Positions 27,101-34,916 of a stretch of 64,000 nucleotides of DNA are shown piece after piece. Location of the stretch: positions 1,612,001 to 1,676,000 of the forward strand of contig NZ_CP107939.1 of NCBI RefSeq assembly GCF_036046055.1, given 5' to 3'. Below the pieces are notes generated by a model. That model had not been told where the DNA came from, did not search any database, and saw nothing but the letters and a program-made list of their open reading frames with translations. Both the position numbers and the translations under genes were made by a program. Within the stretch, counting starts at the first letter, position 1, and each line of letters starts with the position of its first letter. Origin of the DNA: Nocardia sp. NBC_00403 (GTDB lineage Bacteria > Actinomycetota > Actinomycetes > Mycobacteriales > Mycobacteriaceae).

Positions 27101-28178
27101 CGACGGTGAGATCCCAGCCGTCCAGCGGGAGCCCGATCCGAACGGGGAAGCTTCCGTCCAGCAGCGCCGCGCAGGCGACGACCGTTGCTTCGGTGGGGCC
27201 GTAGGTATTCCACACCTCACGGTCGGAATCTTCGTTTCCGGCAAGGCGTTCGGCGAGTTCGGGTGGCACCGCTTCGCCGCCGAAGATCAGCAGCCGGACG
27301 GGGTCGAGTGCCTCGGCGGGCCAGGTCGCGGCCAGGGTGGGAACCGTGGAGACGATGCTGATCTCCCGGCGCACCAGCCAGGGGCCGAGGTCGGCTCCGG
27401 TGCGAACCAGGGCGCGGGGTGCGGGCACGAGGCAGGCGCCGTTGCGCCAGGCCAGCCACATTTCCTCGCAGGAGGCGTCGAACGCGACCGAGAGCCCGGC
27501 GAGCACCCGGTCACCCGGTCCGATCGGGGCGTCCTGCAGGAACAGTCGCGCCTCGGCGTCGACGAACGCGGCGGCGTTGTGGTGGGTTACCGCGACACCT
27601 TTCGGGGTGCCGGTGGAACCGGAGGTGAAGATGATCCAGGCGTCGTCACCGGGGGTGGGGCGCAGGGGCGAGTCATCGGTGGTGTCGGCGACGGTCGAGT
27701 CGGCTCCCGCCGCGATCCGTGCGGCGCCTTCCACGGTCGTCTTGATGCCCGCCCCGGTCACAATCGCGGTGACCTTCGCCTCGCCGAAGACCAGCCTGGC
27801 ACGTTCGTCGGGGTCGTCGGCATCGACCGGCACGTACGCGGCGCCCGCGTGCAGGATGGCCAGGATAGTGACGTAAAGCTCATGTGTGCCGGACGGCATC
27901 CGCACGCCGACTCGGTCGCCCGGCCGCACGCCCGCCGCGATCAGGCGGGCGACTCCGGTCTCGATCTCGGCGCGCAGCTCGGTGTAGCTGAGCACCATGG
28001 TGCCGTCGTCGATGGCGGCGGCGTTGGGGTAGGCGGCGGTGGTGCTGGTCAGGATGTCGACAAGGGTCCTGACCTGCGGAGCGAGCCCGGCGCGCAGCAG
28101 CGGATCCGATGCGATCGGGTCCTCGTCCGCAACGGCGTCGACCTGCGACTGCAGCATCACGTCCTGCCCACCTCTCAT
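24189..28178 (-). CDS. Pls/PosA-family nonribosomal peptide synthetase (poly-amino-acid synthetase-like)
   Basis: The 1329-residue protein has an adenylation domain (30-520; TSGSTGTPKG at 185, NTYGPTE at 324, catalytic Lys 514 in TSGK) and a carrier domain with phosphopantetheine Ser 568 in DVGGGS. The rest has no standard condensation or thioesterase domain. Instead it alternates membrane segments (about 650-710, 880-950, 1110-1170) with three left-handed beta-helix blocks of hexapeptide type. This is the architecture of epsilon-poly-L-lysine synthetase (Pls) and relatives, where the membrane C-terminal part joins the amino acids. The ten specificity residues read by eye are D-A-E-S-I-G-T-V-V-K, and the acidic third residue favours a basic amino acid. 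Co-translated with an M1 peptidase. Confidence 0.92.
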   Translation of the reverse strand: MRGGQDVMLQSQVDAVADEDPIASDPLLRAGLAPQVRTLVDILTSTTAAYPNAAAIDDGTMVLSYTELRAEIETGVARLIAAGVRPGDRVGVRMPSGTHELYVTILAILHAGAAYVPVDADDPDERARLVFGEAKVTAIVTGAGIKTTVEGAARIAAGADSTVADTTDDSPLRPTPGDDAWIIFTSGSTGTPKGVAVTHHNAAAFVDAEARLFLQDAPIGPGDRVLAGLSVAFDASCEEMWLAWRNGACLVPAPRALVRTGADLGPWLVRREISIVSTVPTLAATWPAEALDPVRLLIFGGEAVPPELAERLAGNEDSDREVWNTYGPTEATVVACAALLDGSFPVRIGLPLDGWDLTVVDGEGNPVGEGESGELVIGGVGLARYLDPVKDAEKYAPLPSVGWNRAYRSGDLVRNDRAGLVFLGRADDQIKLGGRRIELGEIDNALQHLPGVTGAAAAIRTTKAGNKILVGYLTGTGADFDLSAARAVLAEQLPAPLVPRLAVVPELPTRTSGKVDRDALPWPLPNDTDTSSQDLTATEQWVAGLWDAILGAEVTSPDTDFFDVGGGSLAAAQLVTALRERYPRIAVADLYDHPRLGALAELLDETAPTAATETRVVRPTPLRAQWIQVLATVPLSTLTGMQWLTWLAIVGNIAGWSGSLPWLPHLSWWWTLAAFLLFISPPGRMVICATGARVLLRGISPGSYPRGGSVHLRLWAAVRLSEASGAESLSGAPWMVPFARALGAKIGKGVDLHTLPPVTGMLALGDGCSVEPEVDLSGYWIDGDVVRIGPIVIGPGAVIGARSILLPGSKIGKNAEIAPGSAVSGKVKAEQEWAGSPATKVGKAQHRWPDHAPARAAHWIAIFGVTSMALAAMPILGVGAGGAFIAWFIRDARTLAGALGRGFAILPLATLLSLIVYAVTTLVAVRLLSIGLVEGHHPVRSRVGWQAWATERLLDSARNFLFPLYASLLTPVWLRLLGAKVGKSVEASTVLLLPKFTTVADGAFLADDTMIASYELGGGWLRIGDAKIGKRAFLGNSGMTAPGRRVPKNGLVAVLSAAPSKSKAGSSWLGSPPVRLRRASETGDAERTFHPPLRLKLARAVVETCRLFPVLVTFAIGLGVLFTLAWTAQSVGYPAAAVLSGLVLMAAGAVACASAITAKWLLVGRIRAEEHPLWSSFVWRNEVADTFVETVAAPWFARAATGTPVLNLWLRGLGARIGRGVWCESYWLPEADLVTLGDGATVERGCVVQTHLFHDRIMAMDTVTLRAGATLGPHCVALPAATIGDGATIGPASLVMRGDTVPPSTRWWGNPIAPWSSPAPRPSEAGTAR

Positions 28179-28309
28179 AGACCTGCCTAGCGCTTCACGA
28201 GTGTTGTTTCACAAGAGGGTTACCAATCGGCAAACGCCATGGTGACCAACAGTCCACGGTACCTGCGGTACCGGGCCTTAGTCGTCAACGAACCGGGTGG
28301 TCGGTCCGC

Positions 28310-28732
28310 TCAGTCGTCGTATCCGAGGGCTTTCAGCGCCAGCCGATGCAGGGTCTTGCGTTCCTCGTCGTCGAGGCGGCGCAGCACCTCGGCGGTGGCC
28401 TGTTCGATCAGCTCGTCGGTGCGGCGCCGCTCGACTCTTCCGGCTCGAGTGATGGATAGGCGGTATTTGCGGCGATCGCCCGGATCGCGCGTGCGGACCA
28501 CGAACCCCGCCTGCTCCAGTCCGTCGATCATCCGGACGACCTCGCTGCGATCGATGTGCAGCGCGTCCGACACCTGCTGCTGGCTGAGCTCGTCGTTGTC
28601 TTCCAGGTGAACCAGCACCCACTGATCGCGCAGTGACGAGCCGACCTCGGCTTTGAGCGCCTGATTCAGTTTGCCGAACACATACGTCGGGAAACGCAGC
28701 AGGCCGGGCGGGTGCGCGGAGTCGGCGGACAT
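28310..28732 (-). CDS. MarR-family regulator
   Basis: The 140-residue protein has the MarR winged helix: LSQQQVSDALHIDRSEVVRM, then LEQAGFVVRTRDPGDRRKY with the classic DxRxxx wing. It is divergent from a DHA2 exporter with only 83 bp between the starts, so it probably represses the exporter and itself. Inducing compounds are likely substrates of the pump. Confidence 0.92.
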   Translation of the reverse strand: MSADSAHPPGLLRFPTYVFGKLNQALKAEVGSSLRDQWVLVHLEDNDELSQQQVSDALHIDRSEVVRMIDGLEQAGFVVRTRDPGDRRKYRLSITRAGRVERRRTDELIEQATAEVLRRLDDEERKTLHRLALKALGYDD

Positions 28733-28747
28733 CCCGGAATTCTACCC

Positions 28748-28771
28748 ATTGTTGACTGGCCAGATTGTTGA
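28748..28771. promoter_or_regulatory. Repeated half-sites in the MarR/exporter gap
   Basis: ATTGTTGA occurs at 28748-28755 and again at 28764-28771, 16 bp apart on the same strand, in the shared promoter of the MarR gene and the DHA2 exporter. The inverse, TCAACA, occurs near 28794. They may be half-sites for the MarR dimer. Confidence 0.45.
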
Positions 28772-28815
28772 TAACCTCCGCAATCTACAGCCTCAACAGA
28801 TTTTGGGAGGGGTCC

Positions 28816-30234
28816 ATGACGGACACTCGGAACGCGGTCACCGCAGGTCGAACCGCGCTGGAACCGATCACCGCACAGGTGTGGCGGGTAGCCGGCGTCG
28901 TCGTCTTCGGCGCGGTGATGAGCATGTTGGACACCTCGCTGGTGAATATCGGGCTCAACGTGATCGCGCGCGATCTCGGCGCATCGCTGGACAGTGCGCA
29001 GTGGCTCGCCAGCGCCTACCTGCTCGCGCTCGCGGTCACGTTGCCGCTGTGCGGGTGGCTCGGTCGGCGGGTCGGGACGGACCGGGTGTGGCTCGGTGCG
29101 TTGGTTGCTTTCACGGTTGTCTCCGGCCTCTGCGCGTTTGCTCCGAATATCGGCTGGCTCATCGCGTTGCGCGTCGCGCAGGGATTGGCCGCTGGGCTGC
29201 TGGTGCCCGCCGGGCAGACATTGATCGGCCGGGTCGCGGGCCCACAACGGCTGGGGCGGGTGATGAGCGTGGTCGGGATCGCGGTGGTTGCCGCGCCCGC
29301 GATCGGGCCGACCATCGGCGGCGTGCTGCTTGCCCAGCTGTCGTGGGAATGGCTGTTCCTGATCAATATTCCGTTCGGCGCGGTGGCATTCGTCCTCGCA
29401 CGGCGCGTGCTGCCGCGCGAGGACGTGCGCGGCAGCGGCGAGCCGTTCGACGTCGCGGGGTTCGTGCTGATCGGGGCCGGGCTGTCGCTACTGGTCTACG
29501 GACTCGGCGAATTCGGCAGTAGGGGAAGGTTTTCCGCGGTGTCGGTGTGGGTTCCCGTGCTGGTCGGTGTGGTGGCGCTCGGTGGCTTCGTGCTGCGCTC
29601 GGTGCGCAAGCATGGGCCGAAGGTCCTCGATGTCGGCTTGTTCGGCAATCCGATTTTTGCGACCGCGAACGTGGCCAACTTCTTCGCCGGCGTGGTGATG
29701 TTCGGGTCGATGCTGTTGCTGCCCTTGTACTTCCAGCTACTGCATGGCAAAGGGCTGATAGCCACCGGACTGTTGCTGCTCGCATTCGGTCTCGGCGGCA
29801 TCGTCGCGATGCCGGTCGCGGGACGGCTGACCGACCGCTACGGCGGTGGTGTCGTCGCGGTGGCCGGCAATGCGTTGATCGTCGCGACCACCGTGCCGTT
29901 CGCGCTGTCGGACGCCTCGCTGAATTCCGTGCTGGTGCAAGCGTTACTGCTGGTCAGGGGTGTGGCGGCGGGACTGACCGGAATGCCCGTCGTGGCGGCA
30001 GCCTATGCGGCGGTGGGTCGCGAGCAGCTCCCGGATGCCGCATCGTTCGTCAATATCTTGCAGCGGGTGGGTGGCGCTGTCGGTGCGGCATTGATGGCGG
30101 TCGTCCTCTACCGTGTGGCCGCGGCGGGTGCGTCCGTCGATGTGGGCTTCCAGCGGTCGTTCTGGTGGCTCACCGGAGCGGGAGCTGTCGCGCTCGTTGC
30201 CTCGATCCTGTTGTGGCGCAAGGAAAAAGGGTGA
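28816..30234 (+). CDS. DHA2-family MFS drug exporter
   Basis: The 472-residue protein starts at ATG 28816 after TGGGAGGGG. It has the 14-helix DHA2 layout, with the motif LDTSLVNIGLNVIARDLG in helix 1, the motif A loop GWLGRRVGTDRVW, and motif C in helix 5 (GIAVVAAPAIGPTIGGVL). Such proton antiporters expel lipophilic drugs. A divergent MarR repressor lies upstream. The stop is 1 bp from the end of the convergent LysE gene. Confidence 0.92.
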   Translation: MTDTRNAVTAGRTALEPITAQVWRVAGVVVFGAVMSMLDTSLVNIGLNVIARDLGASLDSAQWLASAYLLALAVTLPLCGWLGRRVGTDRVWLGALVAFTVVSGLCAFAPNIGWLIALRVAQGLAAGLLVPAGQTLIGRVAGPQRLGRVMSVVGIAVVAAPAIGPTIGGVLLAQLSWEWLFLINIPFGAVAFVLARRVLPREDVRGSGEPFDVAGFVLIGAGLSLLVYGLGEFGSRGRFSAVSVWVPVLVGVVALGGFVLRSVRKHGPKVLDVGLFGNPIFATANVANFFAGVVMFGSMLLLPLYFQLLHGKGLIATGLLLLAFGLGGIVAMPVAGRLTDRYGGGVVAVAGNALIVATTVPFALSDASLNSVLVQALLLVRGVAAGLTGMPVVAAAYAAVGREQLPDAASFVNILQRVGGAVGAALMAVVLYRVAAAGASVDVGFQRSFWWLTGAGAVALVASILLWRKEKG

Positions 30235-30235
30235 C

Positions 30236-30898
30236 CTAGGCGGCGGAGGCAGCAGTGCCGATGCCGAGCGCCGCGAGGACGGCCGCGCTCGCCTGCTCCA
30301 GGCGAGCGCGGACCTTCGGCTTGCGCAGCATCGCCACGGCGCGCGAGGCGGCGATCGCGAGCAGCACCATCTCCACCGCGGCGATGCTCGATTCGACCGC
30401 GCCGAGGGCGAGGGTGTTGGCGAAGGTGACGTCGGTGAGGAACTGGGGTAGCACCGCCAGGTAGAACAGGCCGACCTTCGGGTTGAACATGCACGACACC
30501 AGCCCGGCGGCGAATGCCGAGCGAATCGAGGCGGGAGCTCCGGAATTCGCCTGCGCGGTAACCGCTTCGGCCGGGTCGGAGGTAGCACGTCGCTGTCGCC
30601 GGTGATCGATCAGCGCCCGAACTCCCAAGTACACCAAGTAGATTCCGCCGACGATCTTGAGCGCGCGATAGGCCGTTGCCGACTGCTCCAGCACCGCGGC
30701 GACGCCCGCCGCGACCACAAACGCCCACACGATGCCGCCGAGCGCCGATCCGATCGCCGCCGCGATTCCGGGTCGCGCGTCCACGATCGAGAAGCGCAGC
30801 ACCAGGAACGAATCGGGGCCGGGCGTGATCGACAGCAGTACGCACAGGCCGACGAAACTGAGCAGCAGGGAAAGCGTCACCCACCGATGGGACCGCAC
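30236..30898 (-). CDS. LysE/RhtB-family amino acid exporter
   Basis: The 220-residue protein has five to six membrane helices and the family signature ITPGPDSFLVL near residue 24. FNPKVGLFYLAVLPQFL in the middle is also typical. LysE/RhtB proteins export amino acids or similar metabolites. The start is GTG 30898; GTG 30880 is possible. The gene converges tightly on the exporter before it. Its substrate is unknown. Confidence 0.9.
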   Translation of the reverse strand: MRSHRWVTLSLLLSFVGLCVLLSITPGPDSFLVLRFSIVDARPGIAAAIGSALGGIVWAFVVAAGVAAVLEQSATAYRALKIVGGIYLVYLGVRALIDHRRQRRATSDPAEAVTAQANSGAPASIRSAFAAGLVSCMFNPKVGLFYLAVLPQFLTDVTFANTLALGAVESSIAAVEMVLLAIAASRAVAMLRKPKVRARLEQASAAVLAALGIGTAASAA

Positions 30899-30982
30899 AT
30901 CACGACATTGCGCAACCGGTTTCGACGTGCCGAAACCATGCTCGCCGGGCCCTGGCCGCGGGCGCCGTTTTTCCGATTCCGG

Positions 30983-31012
30983 TTGACAGCCGCCGGTGCG
31001 GTCTGCCAGTCT
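30983..31012 (+). promoter_or_regulatory. Promoter of the SAM-IV riboswitch transcript
   Basis: A consensus -35 TTGACA (30983-30988) is followed after 18 bp by CAGTCT (31007-31012). Transcription would start near 31019, exactly where the riboswitch consensus begins. Confidence 0.65.
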
Positions 31013-31019
31013 CGGTGCA

Positions 31020-31135
31020 GGTCATGAGTACCAGCATCAAGCCCTGGCTAGCTGGTCGGCAACCCTCCTCCGCGGTGGGGTGCTCCAGGTGACGACCTGG
31101 CCGCCGCCCGACCGGGCGCGGCAAGCGCGGACTCG
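31020..31135 (+). promoter_or_regulatory. SAM-IV riboswitch
   Basis: The leader begins GGTCATGAGTACCAGC and continues with the conserved pieces AAGCCCTGGCTAGCTGG, CGGCAACCCTCC, CGCGGTGGGGTGC and, after a variable stem, GGCGCGGCAAGCGCGG. This is the SAM-IV aptamer found in actinobacteria; the GGTCATGAG start and the GGCAACCCTCC core are diagnostic. It lies 44 bp before a cysteine desulfurase-like gene. SAM-IV RNAs usually turn sulfur-metabolism genes off when S-adenosylmethionine is abundant. Confidence 0.92.
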
Positions 31136-31179
31136 TAAACCCCCTTGGTTCCGGGTCCCATAGCCGACGGGATTTCGTG

Positions 31180-32502
31180 ATGACTGCTGTTGTGGACCAG
31201 ACCTGTGCCGCCCTCGCCCGGGTCTCCGGCGACGACCTCCGGGTGCCGCTCGTCCAGGGCGGAACGACCACCTACGCGAACTTCGACTACGCCGCGAGCG
31301 CACCGGCATTGGCGCAGGTCACCGACCGGGTGCAGCAGCTGTTGCCGTTCTACGCGAGCGTGCACCGCGGTGCGGGCTACGCCTCGCGGATCTCCACCGA
31401 GTGCTACGAGGCGGCTCGTGGTTCGGTGGCCAGATTCCTCGATGCCGACGACGACCAGGTGGTGGTGTTCACCCGCAACACCACCGACTCGCTGAACCTG
31501 CTCGCCGCGTGCGTGCCCGGCGACACCGTGGTGCTGGATATCGAGCACCACGCCAACTTCCTGGCGTGGACACGCAAGGGTCGTCGCGTAGTCCGCGCCG
31601 CCGATACCGTGGCCGAGACCATCCGGCTGCTGGTCGCCGAACTGTGCAGCAAGCCCGCCGCGCTGCTCGCGGTCACCGGTGCCTCCAACGTCACCGGCGA
31701 GGTGCTGCCGTTGGAGCGGCTGGCCACCATCGCTCACCAATGCGGCGCGCGCATCCTGGTCGATGCCGCGCAGCTGGCTCCGCATCGCCGAATCAGCCTG
31801 CGCGACAGCGGCATCGACTACCTCGCCTGCTCCGGGCACAAGCTGTACGCGCCGTACGGCGCGGGTGTGCTCGTCGGGCGCCGCGATTGGCTGGATGCCG
31901 CCGATCCGTATCTGGCAGGCGGTGGCGCGGTTCGCGAGGTCACCACCACCGGTGCCGACTGGGCGCCCGCGCCGCAGCGCCACGAGGCAGGCTCGCCGAA
32001 CGTCCTCGGCGCGGCCGCGCTCGCCGCCGCCTGCGACGCGCTCTGTGCGATCGATCCCGAAACCCTCGCCACCCACGAACGCCTGCTCGCCGACCGGCTC
32101 CGCGCGGGCCTTTCCGCCATCCCCGGCGTCAACCTGCTGCGTATCTGGGACGACAGCCCCGACACCGTCGGCATCGTCGCCTTCACCCTGGACGGCTTCG
32201 TCCCTGGCCATGTAGCCGCCTATCTCTCCGCCGAACACGGCATCGGCATCCGCGACGGCCGCTTCTGCGCCCACCCGCTGCTGGCTCGCCTCGGTCTCGA
32301 CGGCGCACTGCGCGCCAGCATCGGCCTCGGCACCAGCTCCACCGACGTCGACCGCCTCGTAGATGCCATCGCCACCCTCGTCGAATCCGGTGCCGGCTGG
32401 AACTACGCCGCCACCGACGGCCTCTGGAACCCCACCCCGGAAACCCGCCCCTTCACCAGCCCCGACACCACCGACGGCGCGGCACCCTGCCGCATCGGCT
32501 GA
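31180..32502 (+). CDS. Cysteine desulfurase-like PLP enzyme under SAM-IV control
   Basis: The 440-residue protein is a class V aminotransferase fold. It starts with NFDYAASAPALAQV, has TRNTTDSLNLLA for phosphate contact, the EHHAN stretch at the ring, VDAAQLAPH with the PLP Asp, and SGHKLYAPYGAG with the Schiff-base Lys. The C-terminal RDGRFCAHPLL contains Cys in the region where desulfurases have their catalytic Cys. Its leader holds a SAM-IV riboswitch, so the role is probably in sulfur assimilation or recycling rather than housekeeping Fe-S assembly. ATG 31180 is used; GTG 31177 is equally possible. Confidence 0.88.
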   Translation: MTAVVDQTCAALARVSGDDLRVPLVQGGTTTYANFDYAASAPALAQVTDRVQQLLPFYASVHRGAGYASRISTECYEAARGSVARFLDADDDQVVVFTRNTTDSLNLLAACVPGDTVVLDIEHHANFLAWTRKGRRVVRAADTVAETIRLLVAELCSKPAALLAVTGASNVTGEVLPLERLATIAHQCGARILVDAAQLAPHRRISLRDSGIDYLACSGHKLYAPYGAGVLVGRRDWLDAADPYLAGGGAVREVTTTGADWAPAPQRHEAGSPNVLGAAALAAACDALCAIDPETLATHERLLADRLRAGLSAIPGVNLLRIWDDSPDTVGIVAFTLDGFVPGHVAAYLSAEHGIGIRDGRFCAHPLLARLGLDGALRASIGLGTSSTDVDRLVDAIATLVESGAGWNYAATDGLWNPTPETRPFTSPDTTDGAAPCRIG

Positions 32503-32612
32503 CCGGTCTTTGCGTGGTTGTCCGCGATCACCCTCGGCATCGAAGATCTTCACAGCGGCACTTCGCTCTATAACATCGACACCATGGCCGAGGGCATCGA
32601 TGAGCAGCGTCT

Positions 32613-33212
32613 ATGACTACCTTGCCCGCATGGGCCAGCGATCCGGGCGCTCTGCTCATCACTGAAGAGGGCTACGACATATTGCCGGAAGATGTGCAGC
32701 GGCAGATCGAGGTCGTCGACGGTCACGTGATCTTCTGCCGCAGTGGCAGCTTCCAGCACAACAACGTTGCCAGACGGTTGGCGAACAGTGTGGAGCAAGC
32801 GAGGCCTGCCGAACCCTGCACCGGCGTGGTGACCGACTTCGAAATGCACTATGTCCGAAGCCGTCCGGGGAGCCCGCGGTTTTCGTTCCGTCGTCCCGAC
32901 GTGGCGTTGCATCGGTGCATCGATGAGGACCGGAAGCTGACAACTGCGGACGTGCTGTTGGTGGCCGAGGTTGTGTCGCCGGGGTCCGAATACACCGACA
33001 CCGTCGATAAGCGCGCCGAGTATGCGCACGACGGGATACCGATCTATCTGGTCGTGCACTTGGACGCCGAACGGCGGGTCAAGATCATCCAGGAGTATCG
33101 CCTCGACTGGGCCAGTCAAAGTTATCGGCTCGCGGAGACACACCAGGATGTGCTGCGACTCAGCGAGCCCTTCCCGGTCGAGATCTTCTTCAGCGCGCTG
33201 GACGTCGGGTAA
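32613..33212 (+). CDS. Uma2-family (PD-(D/E)XK-type) protein
   Basis: The 199-residue protein has the Uma2/DUF820 layout. GYDILPEDVQRQIEVVDGHV opens the domain, RRPDVALH supplies the Asp, and LLVAEVVSPGSEYTDTVDKRAEYA gives the E-V-x-S-P...D...K catalytic-like series. GIPIYLVVHLD closes the core. The fold belongs to the restriction-endonuclease superfamily, but cellular roles of Uma2 proteins are not known. It stands alone between unrelated genes. Confidence 0.87.
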   Translation: MTTLPAWASDPGALLITEEGYDILPEDVQRQIEVVDGHVIFCRSGSFQHNNVARRLANSVEQARPAEPCTGVVTDFEMHYVRSRPGSPRFSFRRPDVALHRCIDEDRKLTTADVLLVAEVVSPGSEYTDTVDKRAEYAHDGIPIYLVVHLDAERRVKIIQEYRLDWASQSYRLAETHQDVLRLSEPFPVEIFFSALDVG

Positions 33213-33218
33213 TCGGGC

Positions 33219-33770
33219 TCATTCGCCGAGGGCGCTCGGGCGGTGGTAGCGGCCGTTGTAGTAGAGCAGCGGCGCGGCGGCCGGTTTTTCATCGGTGTTG
33301 TCGTGGACACGGGTGACCAGGCCGACGGCGAGGGTGTGGTCACCGATGGGGATGAGCTGTTGGATGACGGCGCGGACCCAGATGGGGGTGCCGTGCAGGA
33401 CCGGCTCACCGGTGTCGAGGGTGGTCCACAGTGAGCGGTCGGTGAAACGTTCCTCCGCGGCGCGCGCGAAGCGCTGGGCCAGGTGGTGCTGGTGTTCACC
33501 GAGGAAGTGGATGACCACCGAGTCGGCTTTCAACAGAGCGGCGATGCTCGAGGAGGTGTGCGCGATATTGAAGGAGACCAGCGGGGGTTGCAGCGACAAT
33601 GACGCGAAGGATGTCGCGGTGAAGCCGACCGGGCCGTTCTCGGAGCAGAGCGTGACGACCGTGACGCCCGCGGGATAGTGGCGCATGGAGGCGCGGTATT
33701 GCTCGGCGGTGATGCCGCTCAGATCGTCGGGAATCCGGAAATTCGAGGCGGGCCGTTGTGCTTCGGTCAC
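33219..33770 (-). CDS. Flavin reductase-like FMN-binding protein
   Basis: The 183-residue protein has the flavin reductase barrel: [13 protein letters not shown], the FMN-binding [21 protein letters not shown], and a C-terminal [11 protein letters not shown]. These proteins reduce FMN or FAD with NAD(P)H for a partner monooxygenase. No monooxygenase lies nearby, so the partner is elsewhere. It starts at GTG 33770 and converges on the Uma2 gene. Confidence 0.9.
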   Translation of the reverse strand: MTEAQRPASNFRIPDDLSGITAEQYRASMRHYPAGVTVVTLCSENGPVGFTATSFASLSLQPPLVSFNIAHTSSSIAALLKADSVVIHFLGEHQHHLAQRFARAAEERFTDRSLWTTLDTGEPVLHGTPIWVRAVIQQLIPIGDHTLAVGLVTRVHDNTDEKPAAAPLLYYNGRYHRPSALGE

Positions 33771-33881
33771 AGGTCGAAGCTACGCCCGGTTCGAGGGTGA
33801 TGGGAGCCGACGTCGTTGTTCGATTGCTGTTCGCACCGGCTGCCGCGCTGCTCGCATGGAGTAATCGCAACCGGTCGAGAT

Positions 33882-34355
33882 TCAATCCACGTCGATCGGA
33901 AGTCCGGCGGTGATGCGCACCAGTTCGCGAAAAGACGTGCGGAATATGGTGTCCGGATGACCGCCTGCGGCCCACAGCTCGCGATGCTCGGAGAGTGCGG
34001 TATCGACCCAGGTCGGCAGGTTGGTGGGGTGGCCGACCGGAGCGACGCCGCCGATCGGCTGGCCGGTGACCTCCCGCACCATCGCGGCGGGGGCGTGGGT
34101 CAGGGTTCCCTCGAGCCGCTCACCGGTGTTGCGCAGATCGACCTGATGCGCGCCGGAAACCAGCAGGAGCACCGGGTCCTCGTCGAGTAGGAACACGAGT
34201 GATTTCGTGATCGCCCCCACATCGACGCCGAGTGCCCGCGCGGCATCGGCGGCGGTTGGTGTCGGTGCGGGCTGCGTGACGATGACACCGTGATGGCCGC
34301 GCGCGATCAAGGTGTCCGCGACCCGGCATGCGACCGGTGGTAGGGACCTGCGCAT
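33882..34355 (-). CDS. YbaK/EbsC-type aminoacyl-tRNA deacylase
   Basis: The 157-residue protein is one YbaK domain. The conserved Lys is in AITKSLVFLL (about residue 51), and the family stretches VLLLVSGAHQVDL, TGQPIGGVAPVGH and LPTWVD are present. YbaK-type proteins remove mischarged amino acids from tRNA, for example Cys or Ala from tRNA-Pro. The exact substrate cannot be told. A longer open frame upstream overlaps the next gene, so ATG 34355 is used. Confidence 0.88.
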   Translation of the reverse strand: MRRSLPPVACRVADTLIARGHHGVIVTQPAPTPTAADAARALGVDVGAITKSLVFLLDEDPVLLLVSGAHQVDLRNTGERLEGTLTHAPAAMVREVTGQPIGGVAPVGHPTNLPTWVDTALSEHRELWAAGGHPDTIFRTSFRELVRITAGLPIDVD

Positions 34356-34404
34356 GAAACAAGGGTAGAGCGATTGCGGGCGATACGCCGGGCAAGTGAA
34401 TCGG

Positions 34405-34725
34405 TCAGTAATCCGGGTAGCCGTCGGAGGGCCCGAGCATGGTGTCGATGTGCGCCCGGGTGATACGTGCGAGCTCGGTGACGACGCGCTGCGAGAACTG
34501 TTCGTGCACAACCGCATCGAAGGCGCGATCCAGATCGGGCTGGGAGAGCGCGAGTAGTTCGACATCGACCTTGGCCAGCAGCGCATCCCGGTCCGGGAAC
34601 GGACGAGCGTCGGCGATCGTGGCTGCCCAGGTGACATTGCAGCAGCATTCGTACAGGGCATGAACGGCTCGGCCGCGACTGATCGTATTGAAGCGGTCGA
34701 GACCGATTCCTTGATGCATCAGCAC
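34405..34725 (-). CDS. Short OHCU-decarboxylase-like protein
   Basis: The 106-residue protein resembles the N-terminal half of 2-oxo-4-hydroxy-4-carboxy-5-ureidoimidazoline decarboxylase, the last step of uric acid to allantoin conversion. It has LDRFNTISRGRAVHALYECC, VTWAATIADARPF and a C-terminal VVTELARITRAHID. The central block with the HPRIG motif and active-site His is missing, so about 50 residues are deleted compared with the usual 160-170. Enzyme activity is doubtful. GTG 34725 follows GGAGG at 5 nt. No other urate genes are nearby. Confidence 0.65.
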   Translation of the reverse strand: MLMHQGIGLDRFNTISRGRAVHALYECCCNVTWAATIADARPFPDRDALLAKVDVELLALSQPDLDRAFDAVVHEQFSQRVVTELARITRAHIDTMLGPSDGYPDY

Positions 34726-34916
34726 GATGACCTCCGAGCCCGGTGAGCAAGTTTGCTGATTCGTTCCATCATGGAGCCGGCGTCGGACGAGGACCAGCGC
34801 GCCGCACCGTTCTTTGCACAGCATTTACATGCGGCGTTCCCTGTGCGGTGCCGGCTGGTACCGGCATTTCCGGGATCCCGAGTCTTGGTCTCCGTTCGGC
34901 TCGATACGCTGTACAA

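Noticed and set aside
26559..28190. A 543-codon Gly/Val-rich frame antisense to the NRPS adenylation domain
   Set aside because: The A-domain motifs are complete on the minus strand; the plus-strand frame is a mirror of them.
31048..32553. A 501-codon frame antisense to the cysteine desulfurase-like gene
   Set aside because: It also runs through the riboswitch and lacks any recognisable domain.
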